From positions 1 through 38,562 of the forward strand of contig CAMIVY010000027.1 in assembly GCA_946402275.1 (NCBI GenBank): a DNA stretch of 38,562 nucleotides, in the 5' to 3' direction. The stretch comes from an uncultured Prevotella sp. (GTDB lineage Bacteria > Bacteroidota > Bacteroidia > Bacteroidales > Bacteroidaceae). Shown here piece by piece: positions 1-6,741 of the stretch. Below the pieces are notes generated by a model. The model was not told the DNA's origin. It searched no databases and saw only the letters and a program-made list of their open reading frames with translations. A program made the position numbers and the translations under genes. Numbering within the stretch: the stretch's first letter is position 1; every line of letters starts with the position of its first letter.

Positions 1-54
1 AACTCCTCTTTAGAGAATGAAAATCTCTCGTCCTAACCGATAGACGAAGGGACC
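1..54 (-). tRNA. tRNA-Glu (anticodon TTC), 3' part outside the window
   Basis: Read on the minus strand from 54, the sequence starts with the acceptor half GGTCCCT, then TC, then a D-arm with the TCGGTTA loop. The anticodon stem AGAGA/TCTCT encloses the 7-nt loop TTTTCAT, which puts anticodon TTC at 21-19. The variable region and the start of the T stem (AGGAGTT) follow, and then the window ends. This layout is what tRNA-Glu(TTC) shows in Bacteroidales. About 20 nt of the 3' half lie outside, so pairing of the acceptor and T stems cannot be checked. A -7 promoter box lies 20 nt upstream at 74-82. Confidence 0.9.
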
Positions 55-73
55 ATCGTCATTTTTAGCGGGT

Positions 74-121
74 GCAAAGGTACATATAAAAAATGAGAAA
101 TGAGAAATGAGAAATGAGAAA
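74..121 (-). promoter_or_regulatory. tRNA-Glu promoter with upstream heptad array
   Basis: On the minus strand a Bacteroidota -7 box TACCTTTGC lies at 82-74. Upstream of it are an 11-nt T/A-rich stretch (93-83) and four perfect copies of TTTCTCA (121-94; TGAGAAA on the plus strand). The same order (four TTTCTCA-type heptads, about 10 nt, TACCTTTGC) recurs before pta. No clear -33 TTTG is present; the heptad array occupies that position. Confidence 0.75.
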
Positions 122-210
122 TTGTTTCCAAGCTATTAATATTTAACAATTTTTTGCATATTAATGACTAAATTTCCCTAAACTCTAAATACAAAACTCT
201 CGACTTTTCG

Positions 211-219
211 TACCTTTGC
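211..219 (+). promoter_or_regulatory. recO promoter -7 box
   Basis: TACCTTTGC matches the Bacteroidota -7 consensus TAnnTTTG. The box ends 5 nt before the GTG start of recO, so transcription would start at or beside the start codon and the mRNA would be leaderless or nearly so. The 23 nt from 197 to 219 are identical at 22 positions to the promoter of the DUF59 gene (9056 to 9034, minus strand). Confidence 0.7.
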
Positions 220-223
220 AGTC

Positions 224-955
224 GTGCTAGTGAAAACGGAAGCCATAGTGCTGCATTCTTTGAAGTACGGTGAGTCGAAAATCATCGTCGAGATGTTCAC
301 TCGCGAGGCGGGTCGACTGGCTTTTATCGTGCCTGTTCCCAAGACCTCCAAGTCGCGTTTGAAGAAGCAGTATTTCCAGCCAATGACTTTGTTGGAAGTG
401 GAGTGCGATGTGCGCCAGCGCGTGCAGCTCCAGAAGCTGAAGGATGCGCGCCTACTGGTTGCCTATACCTCTATTCCTTTCTCTCCAGAGAAGCTGGCAT
501 TATCTCTTTTTGTCGCTGAGTTCCTGTACTATGCTTTGCACTCTGAACAACAGAATGTGGCGCTTTTTTCTTATATTAGCAGTTCCATGCAGTGGCTTGA
601 TATGGCAACGGGCAGCTATGCCAACTTTCACCTTACCTTCCTGATGCACCTCTCACGCTTCCTGGGCTTCTATCCTAATTTGGAGGTGAGTGATGACTGG
701 AATATGATGTTCGACTTGCGTGAAGGCCGTTTCTGCACTTCCGCACCGACCCATCGCGATTTTCTGCAACCTGATGAGGCCCGCCTCATCCATCTCATGA
801 TGCGAATGGACTTCCCCACGATGCGCCTCTATCGCCTCAGTCGTATGGATCGCAATCGTATTGTCGATGTGCTGTTGCAGTATTATCGCCTGCATATTCC
901 CCAGTTCCCTGAGTTGAAGAGCCTCAGTGTCCTTCAGGAGTTGTGGAAGGACTGA
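224..955 (+). CDS. recO: DNA repair protein RecO
   Basis: RecO works in RecFOR recombinational repair. It binds single-stranded DNA and helps load RecA onto SSB-coated gaps. The 243-aa product opens with MLVKTEAIVLHSLKYGES, the conserved start of the N-terminal OB fold (about residues 1-75), followed by the helical RecO C-terminal region. The length is normal for the family. The start is a GTG at 224, chosen because it yields the conserved ML-x-KT opening; a second in-frame GTG lies at 230. The start codon sits only 5 nt after the -7 box, which suggests a leaderless mRNA. The gene stands alone and converges with murF. Confidence 0.93.
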   Translation: MLVKTEAIVLHSLKYGESKIIVEMFTREAGRLAFIVPVPKTSKSRLKKQYFQPMTLLEVECDVRQRVQLQKLKDARLLVAYTSIPFSPEKLALSLFVAEFLYYALHSEQQNVALFSYISSSMQWLDMATGSYANFHLTFLMHLSRFLGFYPNLEVSDDWNMMFDLREGRFCTSAPTHRDFLQPDEARLIHLMMRMDFPTMRLYRLSRMDRNRIVDVLLQYYRLHIPQFPELKSLSVLQELWKD

Positions 956-990
956 TATTGGTTAGGGCTTCCAAAAACATCAAGCTTATG

Positions 991-1060
991 GGGAACAATT
1001 ATTCCCACACTGGGAATAAAATGTTCCCAGCCTGGGAATAAAACATTCCCGCACTGGGAA
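991..1060. repeat. Array of three 15-nt palindromes between convergent genes
   Basis: Three palindromes at a 22-bp period: TTCCCACACTGGGAA (1002-1016), TTCCCAGCCTGGGAA (1024-1038) and TTCCCGCACTGGGAA (1046-1060). They are separated by TAAAATG/TAAAACA-like linkers. A further GGGAA at 991-995 can pair with the first TTCCC. Each can form a hairpin of 5-6 bp with a short loop, followed by an A/T-rich stretch on both strands. The array lies between the 3' ends of recO and murF. It could act as a bidirectional terminator or as binding sites for a dimeric protein; the sequence does not decide. Confidence 0.7.
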
Positions 1061-1094
1061 TAAATTCTAACCCTTATGGCATCCTTTTCCCTGC

Positions 1095-2486
1095 CTATAA
1101 CAGGACGGGGAGTTCATAGAGGTGGGTGCTGTTGGAACCCTTGATAAGGATGTAGCGCCCTTGTGGTTGCTGTTGTGCGATAAGTGCTTTTACCTCTTCC
1201 ACATCGTGGAAAACCTTGAGTGTGGTGAGTGATGAGGGTTGTGCACAAAGCGCTTTCTGGAACTCCTCACCTACGAGCCATACCTCGTCGAAACGGGCTT
1301 CTTCCAACTGTTTGATAATCTTCTGGTGCTCCTCGTCAGACACATCGCCCAACTCGCCCATCTTACCCAGGATAGCCATCTTGGGCGACACCTCCATCAG
1401 TCGGAAGTTGTCGAGGGCCGCCTTCATGGATGTGGGGTTGGCATTATAGGCATCCACGATGAGGTGGTTCTTCTCCGTCTCCGTCAGTTGTGAGCGGTTG
1501 TTGGTGGGCACATAGTTTTCTAATGCGTGGTTAATCTGTTTGAAAGGTACGTTGTTCACGTAGCCTATCGTGATGGCAGCCAGCATGTTATCCACGTTAT
1601 AGGCGCCAATCAAGTGGGTTTGTACCTCCATCCATTCCGAGGTATATCCGGCCTCGTGGTCTTGCTCGCGCCAACGGAACTTGAGGAAGGGAGCACAACT
1701 GATGACTTCCCCACGAATCAGAATGTCCTGCGAGTCGCCCAAACCATAGTAGTAGATGTCCAACGGCTCCTCTCCACGAGCTGTTTTCTGCGTGTTTCTT
1801 TCCTGAATCATCTGCATCAGGTGCTTGTTGTCGCGATTGATAAAGACGGGACAGTCGTGGGCATTCAGGAAATCGTACAACTCACCCTTTGTTTTGCAAA
1901 CGCCTTCGAAGGAGCCGAAGCCCTGCAGATGGGCGCGTCCTACATTGGTGATGAGACCGCAGGTGGGTTCCGAAGTCTCCACCAGCGTCTTGATGTCGCC
2001 AGGATGCGAGGCTCCCATTTCCACGACGGCAATATCGTGATCTTCGTTGAGGCGGAACAAGGTCTTGGGAACTCCCACATCGTTGTTAAAATTGCCCTCC
2101 GTTGCCATCACGTTGTAGCACTCAGACAATACGGCACGAATCAACTCCTTTGTCGTCGTCTTGCCATTGGTGCCTGTGATGCCGATAATAGGAATGTCGA
2201 ACTGACGGCGATGTTCGCGCGCCAGGTCCTTGTAGGTCTGCAGACAGTCGTCCACAAGAATTATTCTTGACGACAACTTGGACAACTGTGACAACTCTTT
2301 TAACACATCCTGATTGTCGATAATAGCGTAGGAACAGCCTTTTTCTAATGCCTGAACGGCATATAGGTTACCATCAAATGAAGCACCTTTCAGAGCCAGG
2401 AAGATGCTGCCCTCAGGACAGTTGCGCGAATCGGTAGTGATGCACGGGTGCTGCTGGTAGAGTTTATAGAGTTCCTTAATATCCAT
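1095..2486 (-). CDS. murF: UDP-N-acetylmuramoyl-tripeptide--D-alanyl-D-alanine ligase MurF
   Basis: MurF adds D-Ala-D-Ala to the UDP-MurNAc-tripeptide, the last cytoplasmic step of the peptidoglycan precursor. The 463-aa product has the N-terminal Mur ligase domain (substrate motif TTDSR near residue 20), an ATP-binding P-loop [12 protein letters not shown] at about 102-113, the central VEMGASHPGDI region, and a C-terminal ligase domain with VDAYNANPTSM. The start is placed at the ATG at 2486 (MDIKELYKLY). Extending upstream would need a TTG lying inside the promoter -7 box. murF is separate from the dcw cluster, which carries the other mur ligases about 10 kb away. It diverges from folP. Confidence 0.95.
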   Translation of the reverse strand: MDIKELYKLYQQHPCITTDSRNCPEGSIFLALKGASFDGNLYAVQALEKGCSYAIIDNQDVLKELSQLSKLSSRIILVDDCLQTYKDLAREHRRQFDIPIIGITGTNGKTTTKELIRAVLSECYNVMATEGNFNNDVGVPKTLFRLNEDHDIAVVEMGASHPGDIKTLVETSEPTCGLITNVGRAHLQGFGSFEGVCKTKGELYDFLNAHDCPVFINRDNKHLMQMIQERNTQKTARGEEPLDIYYYGLGDSQDILIRGEVISCAPFLKFRWREQDHEAGYTSEWMEVQTHLIGAYNVDNMLAAITIGYVNNVPFKQINHALENYVPTNNRSQLTETEKNHLIVDAYNANPTSMKAALDNFRLMEVSPKMAILGKMGELGDVSDEEHQKIIKQLEEARFDEVWLVGEEFQKALCAQPSSLTTLKVFHDVEEVKALIAQQQPQGRYILIKGSNSTHLYELPVLL

Positions 2487-2506
2487 CTTATTGCTTGTAT
2501 TTTCTG

Positions 2507-2515
2507 GCAAAATTA
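2507..2515 (-). promoter_or_regulatory. murF promoter -7 box
   Basis: On the minus strand, TAATTTTGC (2515 to 2507) fits TAnnTTTG. About 21 nt separate it from the ATG at 2486. The sequence just upstream, AATTATTTTG, is the same as the sequence upstream of the folP box on the other strand, so the two divergent promoters are near mirror images. Confidence 0.65.
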
Positions 2516-2524
2516 CAAAATAAT

Positions 2525-2552
2525 TATGAATTATGAATTATGAATTATGAAT
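2525..2552. repeat. Four TATGAAT heptads between divergent murF and folP promoters
   Basis: TATGAAT is repeated four times in perfect tandem (2525-2531, 2532-2538, 2539-2545, 2546-2552). The degenerate heptad TATTTTG follows at 2553-2559 and leads directly into the folP -7 box. The array is the centre of the divergent promoter region. Confidence 0.85.
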
Positions 2553-2559
2553 TATTTTG

Positions 2560-2568
2560 TATCTTTGC
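2560..2568 (+). promoter_or_regulatory. folP promoter -7 box
   Basis: TATCTTTGC fits TAnnTTTG. Only 8 nt lie between the end of the TTTG and the ATG at 2576, so transcription should begin at or within a few bases of the start codon. This also argues against the in-frame ATG at 2540, which lies upstream of the box. Confidence 0.7.
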
Positions 2569-2575
2569 AAAGAAT

Positions 2576-3379
2576 ATGGACTATACGCTGAATTGTAACG
2601 GAAAACTGCTTGGGCTCCAGACACCTCAAGTGATGGGTATTCTCAATGTGACACCCGACTCGTTCTATGCCGATAGCAGACAGCAGACAGAAGAGGCGAT
2701 AGCTAGGCGAACCCATCAGATTCTGGACGAGGGGGGTACCATCATCGACGTGGGGGCTTGCTCCACACGCCCTGATAGTGAGCCTGTTACGGAGACTGAG
2801 GAGATGGAACGCCTAAGGAAGGCATTGCCCATCGTGAAGCGTGAGGCTCCCAATGCTGTGGTGAGCGTGGACACCTTCCGCCCCAATGTAGCCCGTATGG
2901 TAGTCGAGGAGTTTGGTGTGGATATCATCAACGATGTGGGGACTTCCCCCAATCCCTCACCTCTAGATATGTTCCGTATGGTAAGCCGACTTCGCGTACC
3001 TTATATATATATGTCGCGCAAAAGCATCATCAAGGAAGTGATGCTGGATTGTGCCGAGACTGTTGACACGCTACGCTCGATGGGGCAGAAAGACATCATC
3101 CTCGACCCAGGCTTCGGTTTCGGAAAGACGGTGGAGCAGAACTATCAGGTGCTCCGAGAAATGGAGCGTATGGAGGCGTTGCATCTGCCTGTGCTGGTGG
3201 GTGTTTCGCGCAAGTCTATGATATGGAAACTCCTGGGGTGCACACCTGCTGAGGCACTAAATGGTACGACGGTGCTCAACACGCTTGCTTTGGCAAAGGG
3301 CGCCTCGATATTGCGGGTCCACGATGTCCGCGAAGCTGTGGAGTGTGTGAAATTGGTAAATGGACTCAATAAATTGTAA
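2576..3379 (+). CDS. folP: Dihydropteroate synthase
   Basis: FolP condenses p-aminobenzoate with 6-hydroxymethyl-dihydropterin diphosphate to make dihydropteroate in folate synthesis. It is the sulfonamide target. The product, 267 aa from 2576, shows the TIM-barrel signatures: MGILNVTPDSFYADSR near the N-terminus, GACSTRPDS, the SVDTFRP motif, DPGFGFGKTVEQNY and LVGVSRKSMI. The start is set at 2576 (MDYTLNCNGK) because the promoter box at 2560-2568 lies within any longer N-terminus. The gene is followed after 24 nt by cdaA, in the same direction and probably the same transcript. Confidence 0.95.
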   Translation: MDYTLNCNGKLLGLQTPQVMGILNVTPDSFYADSRQQTEEAIARRTHQILDEGGTIIDVGACSTRPDSEPVTETEEMERLRKALPIVKREAPNAVVSVDTFRPNVARMVVEEFGVDIINDVGTSPNPSPLDMFRMVSRLRVPYIYMSRKSIIKEVMLDCAETVDTLRSMGQKDIILDPGFGFGKTVEQNYQVLREMERMEALHLPVLVGVSRKSMIWKLLGCTPAEALNGTTVLNTLALAKGASILRVHDVREAVECVKLVNGLNKL

Positions 3380-3403
3380 ATGGTCAAATAGTAAATATCA
3401 AAG

Positions 3404-4180
3404 ATGTTTTTCGAATTCGGATTAAAGGACTTTATCGATATTGTGCTCGTTGGCGTGATGCTGTTCTATGCCTATCGGCTGATGAAGGAATCGCGCTCGC
3501 TGAACGTGTTTATAGGCATTCTGGTGTTCATCGTGTTGTGGCTCATCGTGTCACAGGTGTTGCAGATGAAGCTGCTGGGAAGCATCATGGACAAAGTGCT
3601 CTCGGTGGGTGTCATCGGACTGGTGATTATTTTCCAGGACGATATCCGTAAGTTCCTGTTCAACCTCGGAGCACACCGGCGCATGAGGAGACTTCGCCGT
3701 CTGCTGATGAGTGAAGACAGAAGGATGGACAAAACCCATCTGAAGCAGACGATTATGCCCCTCGTGATGGCGTGTATGAGTATGAGCAAGAAGAAGGTGG
3801 GAGCTCTCATCGTCATTCAAAGGGCCACCCCTTTGGACGACATCGTGTCAACAGGAGAGGTGATAGATGCTGCCATCAGCCAACGACTCATAGAGAACCT
3901 GTTCTTCAAAAACTCGCCGTTGCACGACGGAGCCACCATCATCGTCAAAGGGCGCATCAAGGCTGCAGGGTGTATCCTTCCTGTTTCGCACGATTTGGAC
4001 ATTCCCAAAGAACTGGGACTTAGACACCGTGCGGCATTGGGTATTACCCATGAGAGCGACAGCATTGCTATCGTCGTTAGTGAGGAGACGGGAGGCATCT
4101 CGGTGGCTATCCATAGCAAGTTCCACTTGCGACTGTCGGCAGAAAAGCTGGAGAGCATCTTGACACAAGAACTGGGGTGA
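3404..4180 (+). CDS. cdaA: Diadenylate cyclase CdaA (membrane-bound, DAC domain)
   Basis: This enzyme condenses two ATP to c-di-AMP, a second messenger for potassium, osmotic and cell-wall homeostasis. The 258-aa product has about three N-terminal membrane segments (roughly residues 10-27, 35-55, 60-78) and a basic linker, then the DisA_N/DAC domain. The catalytic DGA motif is at 175-177 (PLHDGA) and RHR is at 207-209 (LRHRAALG). Both are intact, so activity is expected. Length and order match the CdaA/YbbP family. It sits directly after folP, an arrangement I recall from other Bacteroidota. No CdaR-type regulator is next to it. Confidence 0.93.
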   Translation: MFFEFGLKDFIDIVLVGVMLFYAYRLMKESRSLNVFIGILVFIVLWLIVSQVLQMKLLGSIMDKVLSVGVIGLVIIFQDDIRKFLFNLGAHRRMRRLRRLLMSEDRRMDKTHLKQTIMPLVMACMSMSKKKVGALIVIQRATPLDDIVSTGEVIDAAISQRLIENLFFKNSPLHDGATIIVKGRIKAAGCILPVSHDLDIPKELGLRHRAALGITHESDSIAIVVSEETGGISVAIHSKFHLRLSAEKLESILTQELG

Positions 4181-4242
4181 GAGAGAAGCACGAAAAGTTA
4201 AAAAATAACAAGGGGAATTAATTTCTTTATGTTTCATTGAAA

Positions 4243-4289
4243 TTTCTCATTTCTCATTTCTCATTTCCCATTTTTATTCGTACCTTTGC
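4243..4289 (+). promoter_or_regulatory. pta promoter with upstream heptad array
   Basis: Three TTTCTCA copies and one TTTCCCA variant (4243-4270) are followed by TTTTTATTCG and the -7 box TACCTTTGC (4281-4289). The order and spacing nearly duplicate the tRNA-Glu promoter at the left edge of the window. The predicted transcription start is near 4296, which leaves a leader of about 40 nt before pta. Confidence 0.75.
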
Positions 4290-4337
4290 AGACCATGTAT
4301 AATTGAAATCTAATAATTTATAAAAGTAAAACAAACT

Positions 4338-5348
4338 ATGGATTTATTAAGTCAAATCGTAGCGCGAGCTAAGGCAAACAAGCAGCGCATTGTGCTCCCC
4401 GAGGCCGAGGAGGAGAGAACTCTCTGTGCAGCCGACCGTGTATTGGCTGACGACATTGCAAACATCATTCTGATTGGTAATCCAGACAAAGTGCATGCCC
4501 TCGCTAAGGAAAAGGGCTTGACGCACATCGACAAGGCAACCCTGATTGACCCCGAGAACTGTGAGAAGAGCGAGGAATATGCCGAGAAGTTGGCTGAGCT
4601 CCGTAAGTCGAAGGGAATGACCATCGAGGAGGCTCGTAAGCTGGTGAAGAACCCACTCTATCTGGGTTGTATGATTATCAAGACTGAAGGTGCTGACGGA
4701 CAGATTTCTGGCGCTCTCTCAACAACGGGAGATACCCTTCGTCCGGCTCTCCAGATTATCAAGTGTGCTCCTGGCATCACCTGCGTGAGTGGTGGTATGC
4801 TGCTCATCTCGAAGGAGAAGCAGTATGGCGAGGATGGTGTGCTCGTAGTGGGCGATGTAGCCGTAACACCTATGCCCGATGCTGCACAGCTCTCACAGAT
4901 TGCCGTATGTACGGCACAGACCGCTAAGTCAGTAGCAGGTTTCGCTGATCCTCGCGTGGCTATGCTGAGCTTCTCTACCAAGGGTTCTGCCAAGCACGAG
5001 GTTGTTGACAAGGTTATTGAGGCTACCAAGTTGGCTAAGGAGCTTGATCCCAGCCTGAAGATTGACGGAGAATTGCAGGCAGATGCTGCGTTGGTGCCTT
5101 CTGTAGGTGCCAAGAAAGCTCCTGGTTCTGACATTGCCGGTAAGGCTAACGTACTCGTATTCCCCAATCTGGAAGTGGGTAACATTGGCTATAAGCTCGT
5201 TCAGCGTCTGGGTGATGCCGTTGCCATTGGTCCTATCCTCCAGGGTATTGCTCGTCCTGTAAACGACCTCTCTCGTGGTTGCTCTGTAGAGGATATCTAC
5301 TACATGGTAGCCATCACCGCCTGCCAGGCTATGGATGCAAAAAAATAG
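4338..5348 (+). CDS. pta: Phosphate acetyltransferase
   Basis: Pta interconverts acetyl-CoA and acetyl phosphate. With AckA it yields acetate and one ATP by substrate-level phosphorylation. The 336-aa product is the short, single-domain PTA_PTB type without the N-terminal DRTGG/AAA part of E. coli Pta. Recognisable parts are RIVLPEAEEERTL at the N-terminus, GADGQISGALSTTGDTLRP, and the C-terminal half with GELQADAALVP and NVLVFPNLEVGNIGYKL. ackA follows 141 nt downstream on the same strand, but a GC-rich palindromic element fills the gap and could alter relative expression. Confidence 0.96.
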   Translation: MDLLSQIVARAKANKQRIVLPEAEEERTLCAADRVLADDIANIILIGNPDKVHALAKEKGLTHIDKATLIDPENCEKSEEYAEKLAELRKSKGMTIEEARKLVKNPLYLGCMIIKTEGADGQISGALSTTGDTLRPALQIIKCAPGITCVSGGMLLISKEKQYGEDGVLVVGDVAVTPMPDAAQLSQIAVCTAQTAKSVAGFADPRVAMLSFSTKGSAKHEVVDKVIEATKLAKELDPSLKIDGELQADAALVPSVGAKKAPGSDIAGKANVLVFPNLEVGNIGYKLVQRLGDAVAIGPILQGIARPVNDLSRGCSVEDIYYMVAITACQAMDAKK

Positions 5349-5486
5349 ACCCACCCCCATCCCCTCCCTTTATGGAGGGGAGGAGATAGCAGAATAAACG
5401 TATTAATAATTATTTTAAAATGCCCCTATAACTCCCTTGGGTAATTACTCCTCCCCATACAGGGGGAGGCTGGGAGGGGGTCTGTC
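5346..5486. repeat. GC-rich palindromic intergenic element between pta and ackA
   Basis: The element starts at the pta stop codon and ends just before the ackA ATG. Two hairpins lie inside: CCCCTCC (5361-5367) with GGAGGGG (5374-5380), and CCTCCCC (5450-5456) with GGGGAGG (5463-5469). The outer ends (GACCC at 5348-5352, GGGTC at 5478-5482) also form an imperfect inverted repeat, around an A/T-rich centre at 5394-5420. This terminal-inverted-repeat layout looks like a dispersed, MITE- or REP-like element. I recall similar C-rich/G-rich intergenic elements in other Bacteroidales, but cannot check that here. Confidence 0.6.
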
Positions 5487-5489
5487 GTT

Positions 5490-6680
5490 ATGAAGATATT
5501 AGTTTTAAACTGTGGTTCGTCCTCTATCAAGTACGCCTTGTACAATATGGACGACAAGAGTGTGATGACCAGTGGTGGTGCTGAGCGTGTAGGCTTGGAC
5601 GGTGCTTTCGTAAAGGTGAAGCTGGCTAATGGTGAGAAGAAGCAGATTATGCACGACATCCCTGAGCACACAGAGGGTGTGAAGTTCATCTTCTCACTCC
5701 TCACAGATCCGGAGATTGGTGTTATCAAGTCGCTTGATGAGATTGATGCCGTAGGTCACCGTATGGTGCACGGCGGTGAGAAATTCAACCAGTCGGTAGT
5801 ATTGACAGACGAGGTGTTGAAGGCCTTTGAGGAGTGTTCAGACCTCGCTCCACTGCATAACCCTGCCAACCTGAAGGGTGTGAATGCCGTGAAGGAGCTT
5901 ATGCCAGGACTGCCTCAGGTAGGTGTGTTCGACACAGCCTTCCACCAGACGATGCCTGCTAAGGCTTATATGTACGCTATTCCTTACGAGCTCTACGAGA
6001 AGTATGCCGTTCGTCGTTATGGCTTCCACGGAACCTCTCACCGCTATGTTAGTGCCCGTGCTCTGGAGTTCCTGGGCATGAAGGCTGAAGGTACCAAGAT
6101 GATTACCTGTCACATCGGCAATGGTGGCTCGGTGGCTGCTGTGGTTGATGGCAAGTGCGTGGACACCTCAATGGGTCTTACCCCACTGGAAGGTCTCGTT
6201 ATGGGTACTCGTTCTGGTGATATCGATGGTGGGGCTGTTACCTTCCTGCAGAAGAAGCTGGGTCTGGATGCCGACGGTATGTCTAACCTCCTGAACAAGA
6301 AGAGCGGTGTGGCTGGTATCACGGGTGGTTCTTCTGATATGCGTGACGTAGAGAATGCTGCAAAGGCTGGTGAGCCTCGCGCTAAGCTGGCTCAGGATAT
6401 GTACTTCTATCGCATTAAGAAGTATATCGGTGCCTATGCTGCAGCTATGGGTGGTGTTGACGTGATCGTCTTCACGGCAGGTGTTGGTGAGAACCAACTC
6501 TCTATGCGTTCTGAGGTCTGCAAGGGCCTCGAATTCCTTGGCGTTAAGTTCGACGAGTCGAAGAACACCAAGCGTGGAGAGGAGTGTGTCATCTCTGCTG
6601 ACGACTCTAAGGTAAAGGTTGTAGTTATCCCCACCGACGAGGAGCTGATGATTGCTACCGATACCATGAATTTGCTGTAA
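5490..6680 (+). CDS. ackA: Acetate kinase
   Basis: AckA transfers phosphate from acetyl phosphate to ADP, giving ATP and acetate. The 396-aa length is typical. It has the ASKHA-fold signatures: VLNCGSSSIKYALY at the N-terminus, GHRMVHGGE, FDTAFHQTMP, YGFHGTSHRYV, HIGNGGSVAAV (phosphate-binding loop), TRSGDIDGG, and FTAGVGEN near the C-terminus. It is paired with pta. The start codon follows the palindromic element directly and I see no separate -7 box in it, so co-transcription with pta is likely. A strong hairpin terminator follows. Confidence 0.97.
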   Translation: MKILVLNCGSSSIKYALYNMDDKSVMTSGGAERVGLDGAFVKVKLANGEKKQIMHDIPEHTEGVKFIFSLLTDPEIGVIKSLDEIDAVGHRMVHGGEKFNQSVVLTDEVLKAFEECSDLAPLHNPANLKGVNAVKELMPGLPQVGVFDTAFHQTMPAKAYMYAIPYELYEKYAVRRYGFHGTSHRYVSARALEFLGMKAEGTKMITCHIGNGGSVAAVVDGKCVDTSMGLTPLEGLVMGTRSGDIDGGAVTFLQKKLGLDADGMSNLLNKKSGVAGITGGSSDMRDVENAAKAGEPRAKLAQDMYFYRIKKYIGAYAAAMGGVDVIVFTAGVGENQLSMRSEVCKGLEFLGVKFDESKNTKRGEECVISADDSKVKVVVIPTDEELMIATDTMNLL

Positions 6681-6701
6681 TCTGTCATTACATACATCAA
6701 A

Positions 6702-6734
6702 GAACAATCCCCACCAAATTGGCGGGGATTGTTC
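6702..6734. terminator. Bidirectional terminator between ackA and the sugar kinase gene
   Basis: The arms GAACAATCCCC (6702-6712) and GGGGATTGTTC (6724-6734) pair over 11 bp, with CC/GG pairing inside next to an A-C mismatch and a short AAATT loop. It lies between the convergent 3' ends of ackA and the kinase gene and can serve both strands. The flanking T tracts are short. Confidence 0.8.
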
Positions 6735-6741
6735 TTATTCG

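Noticed and set aside
1527..2270. Open frame of 247 codons antisense to murF
   Set aside because: It lies wholly within murF, which has complete family motifs. The antisense translation has no recognisable features.
2540..2575. Upstream ATG for folP adding 12 residues
   Set aside because: These codons contain the heptad array and the -7 box. The conserved protein begins at 2576.
3404..4180. cdaA as a DisA-type DNA-scanning enzyme
   Set aside because: There are no DNA-binding HhH domains; the N-terminal membrane segments fit CdaA.
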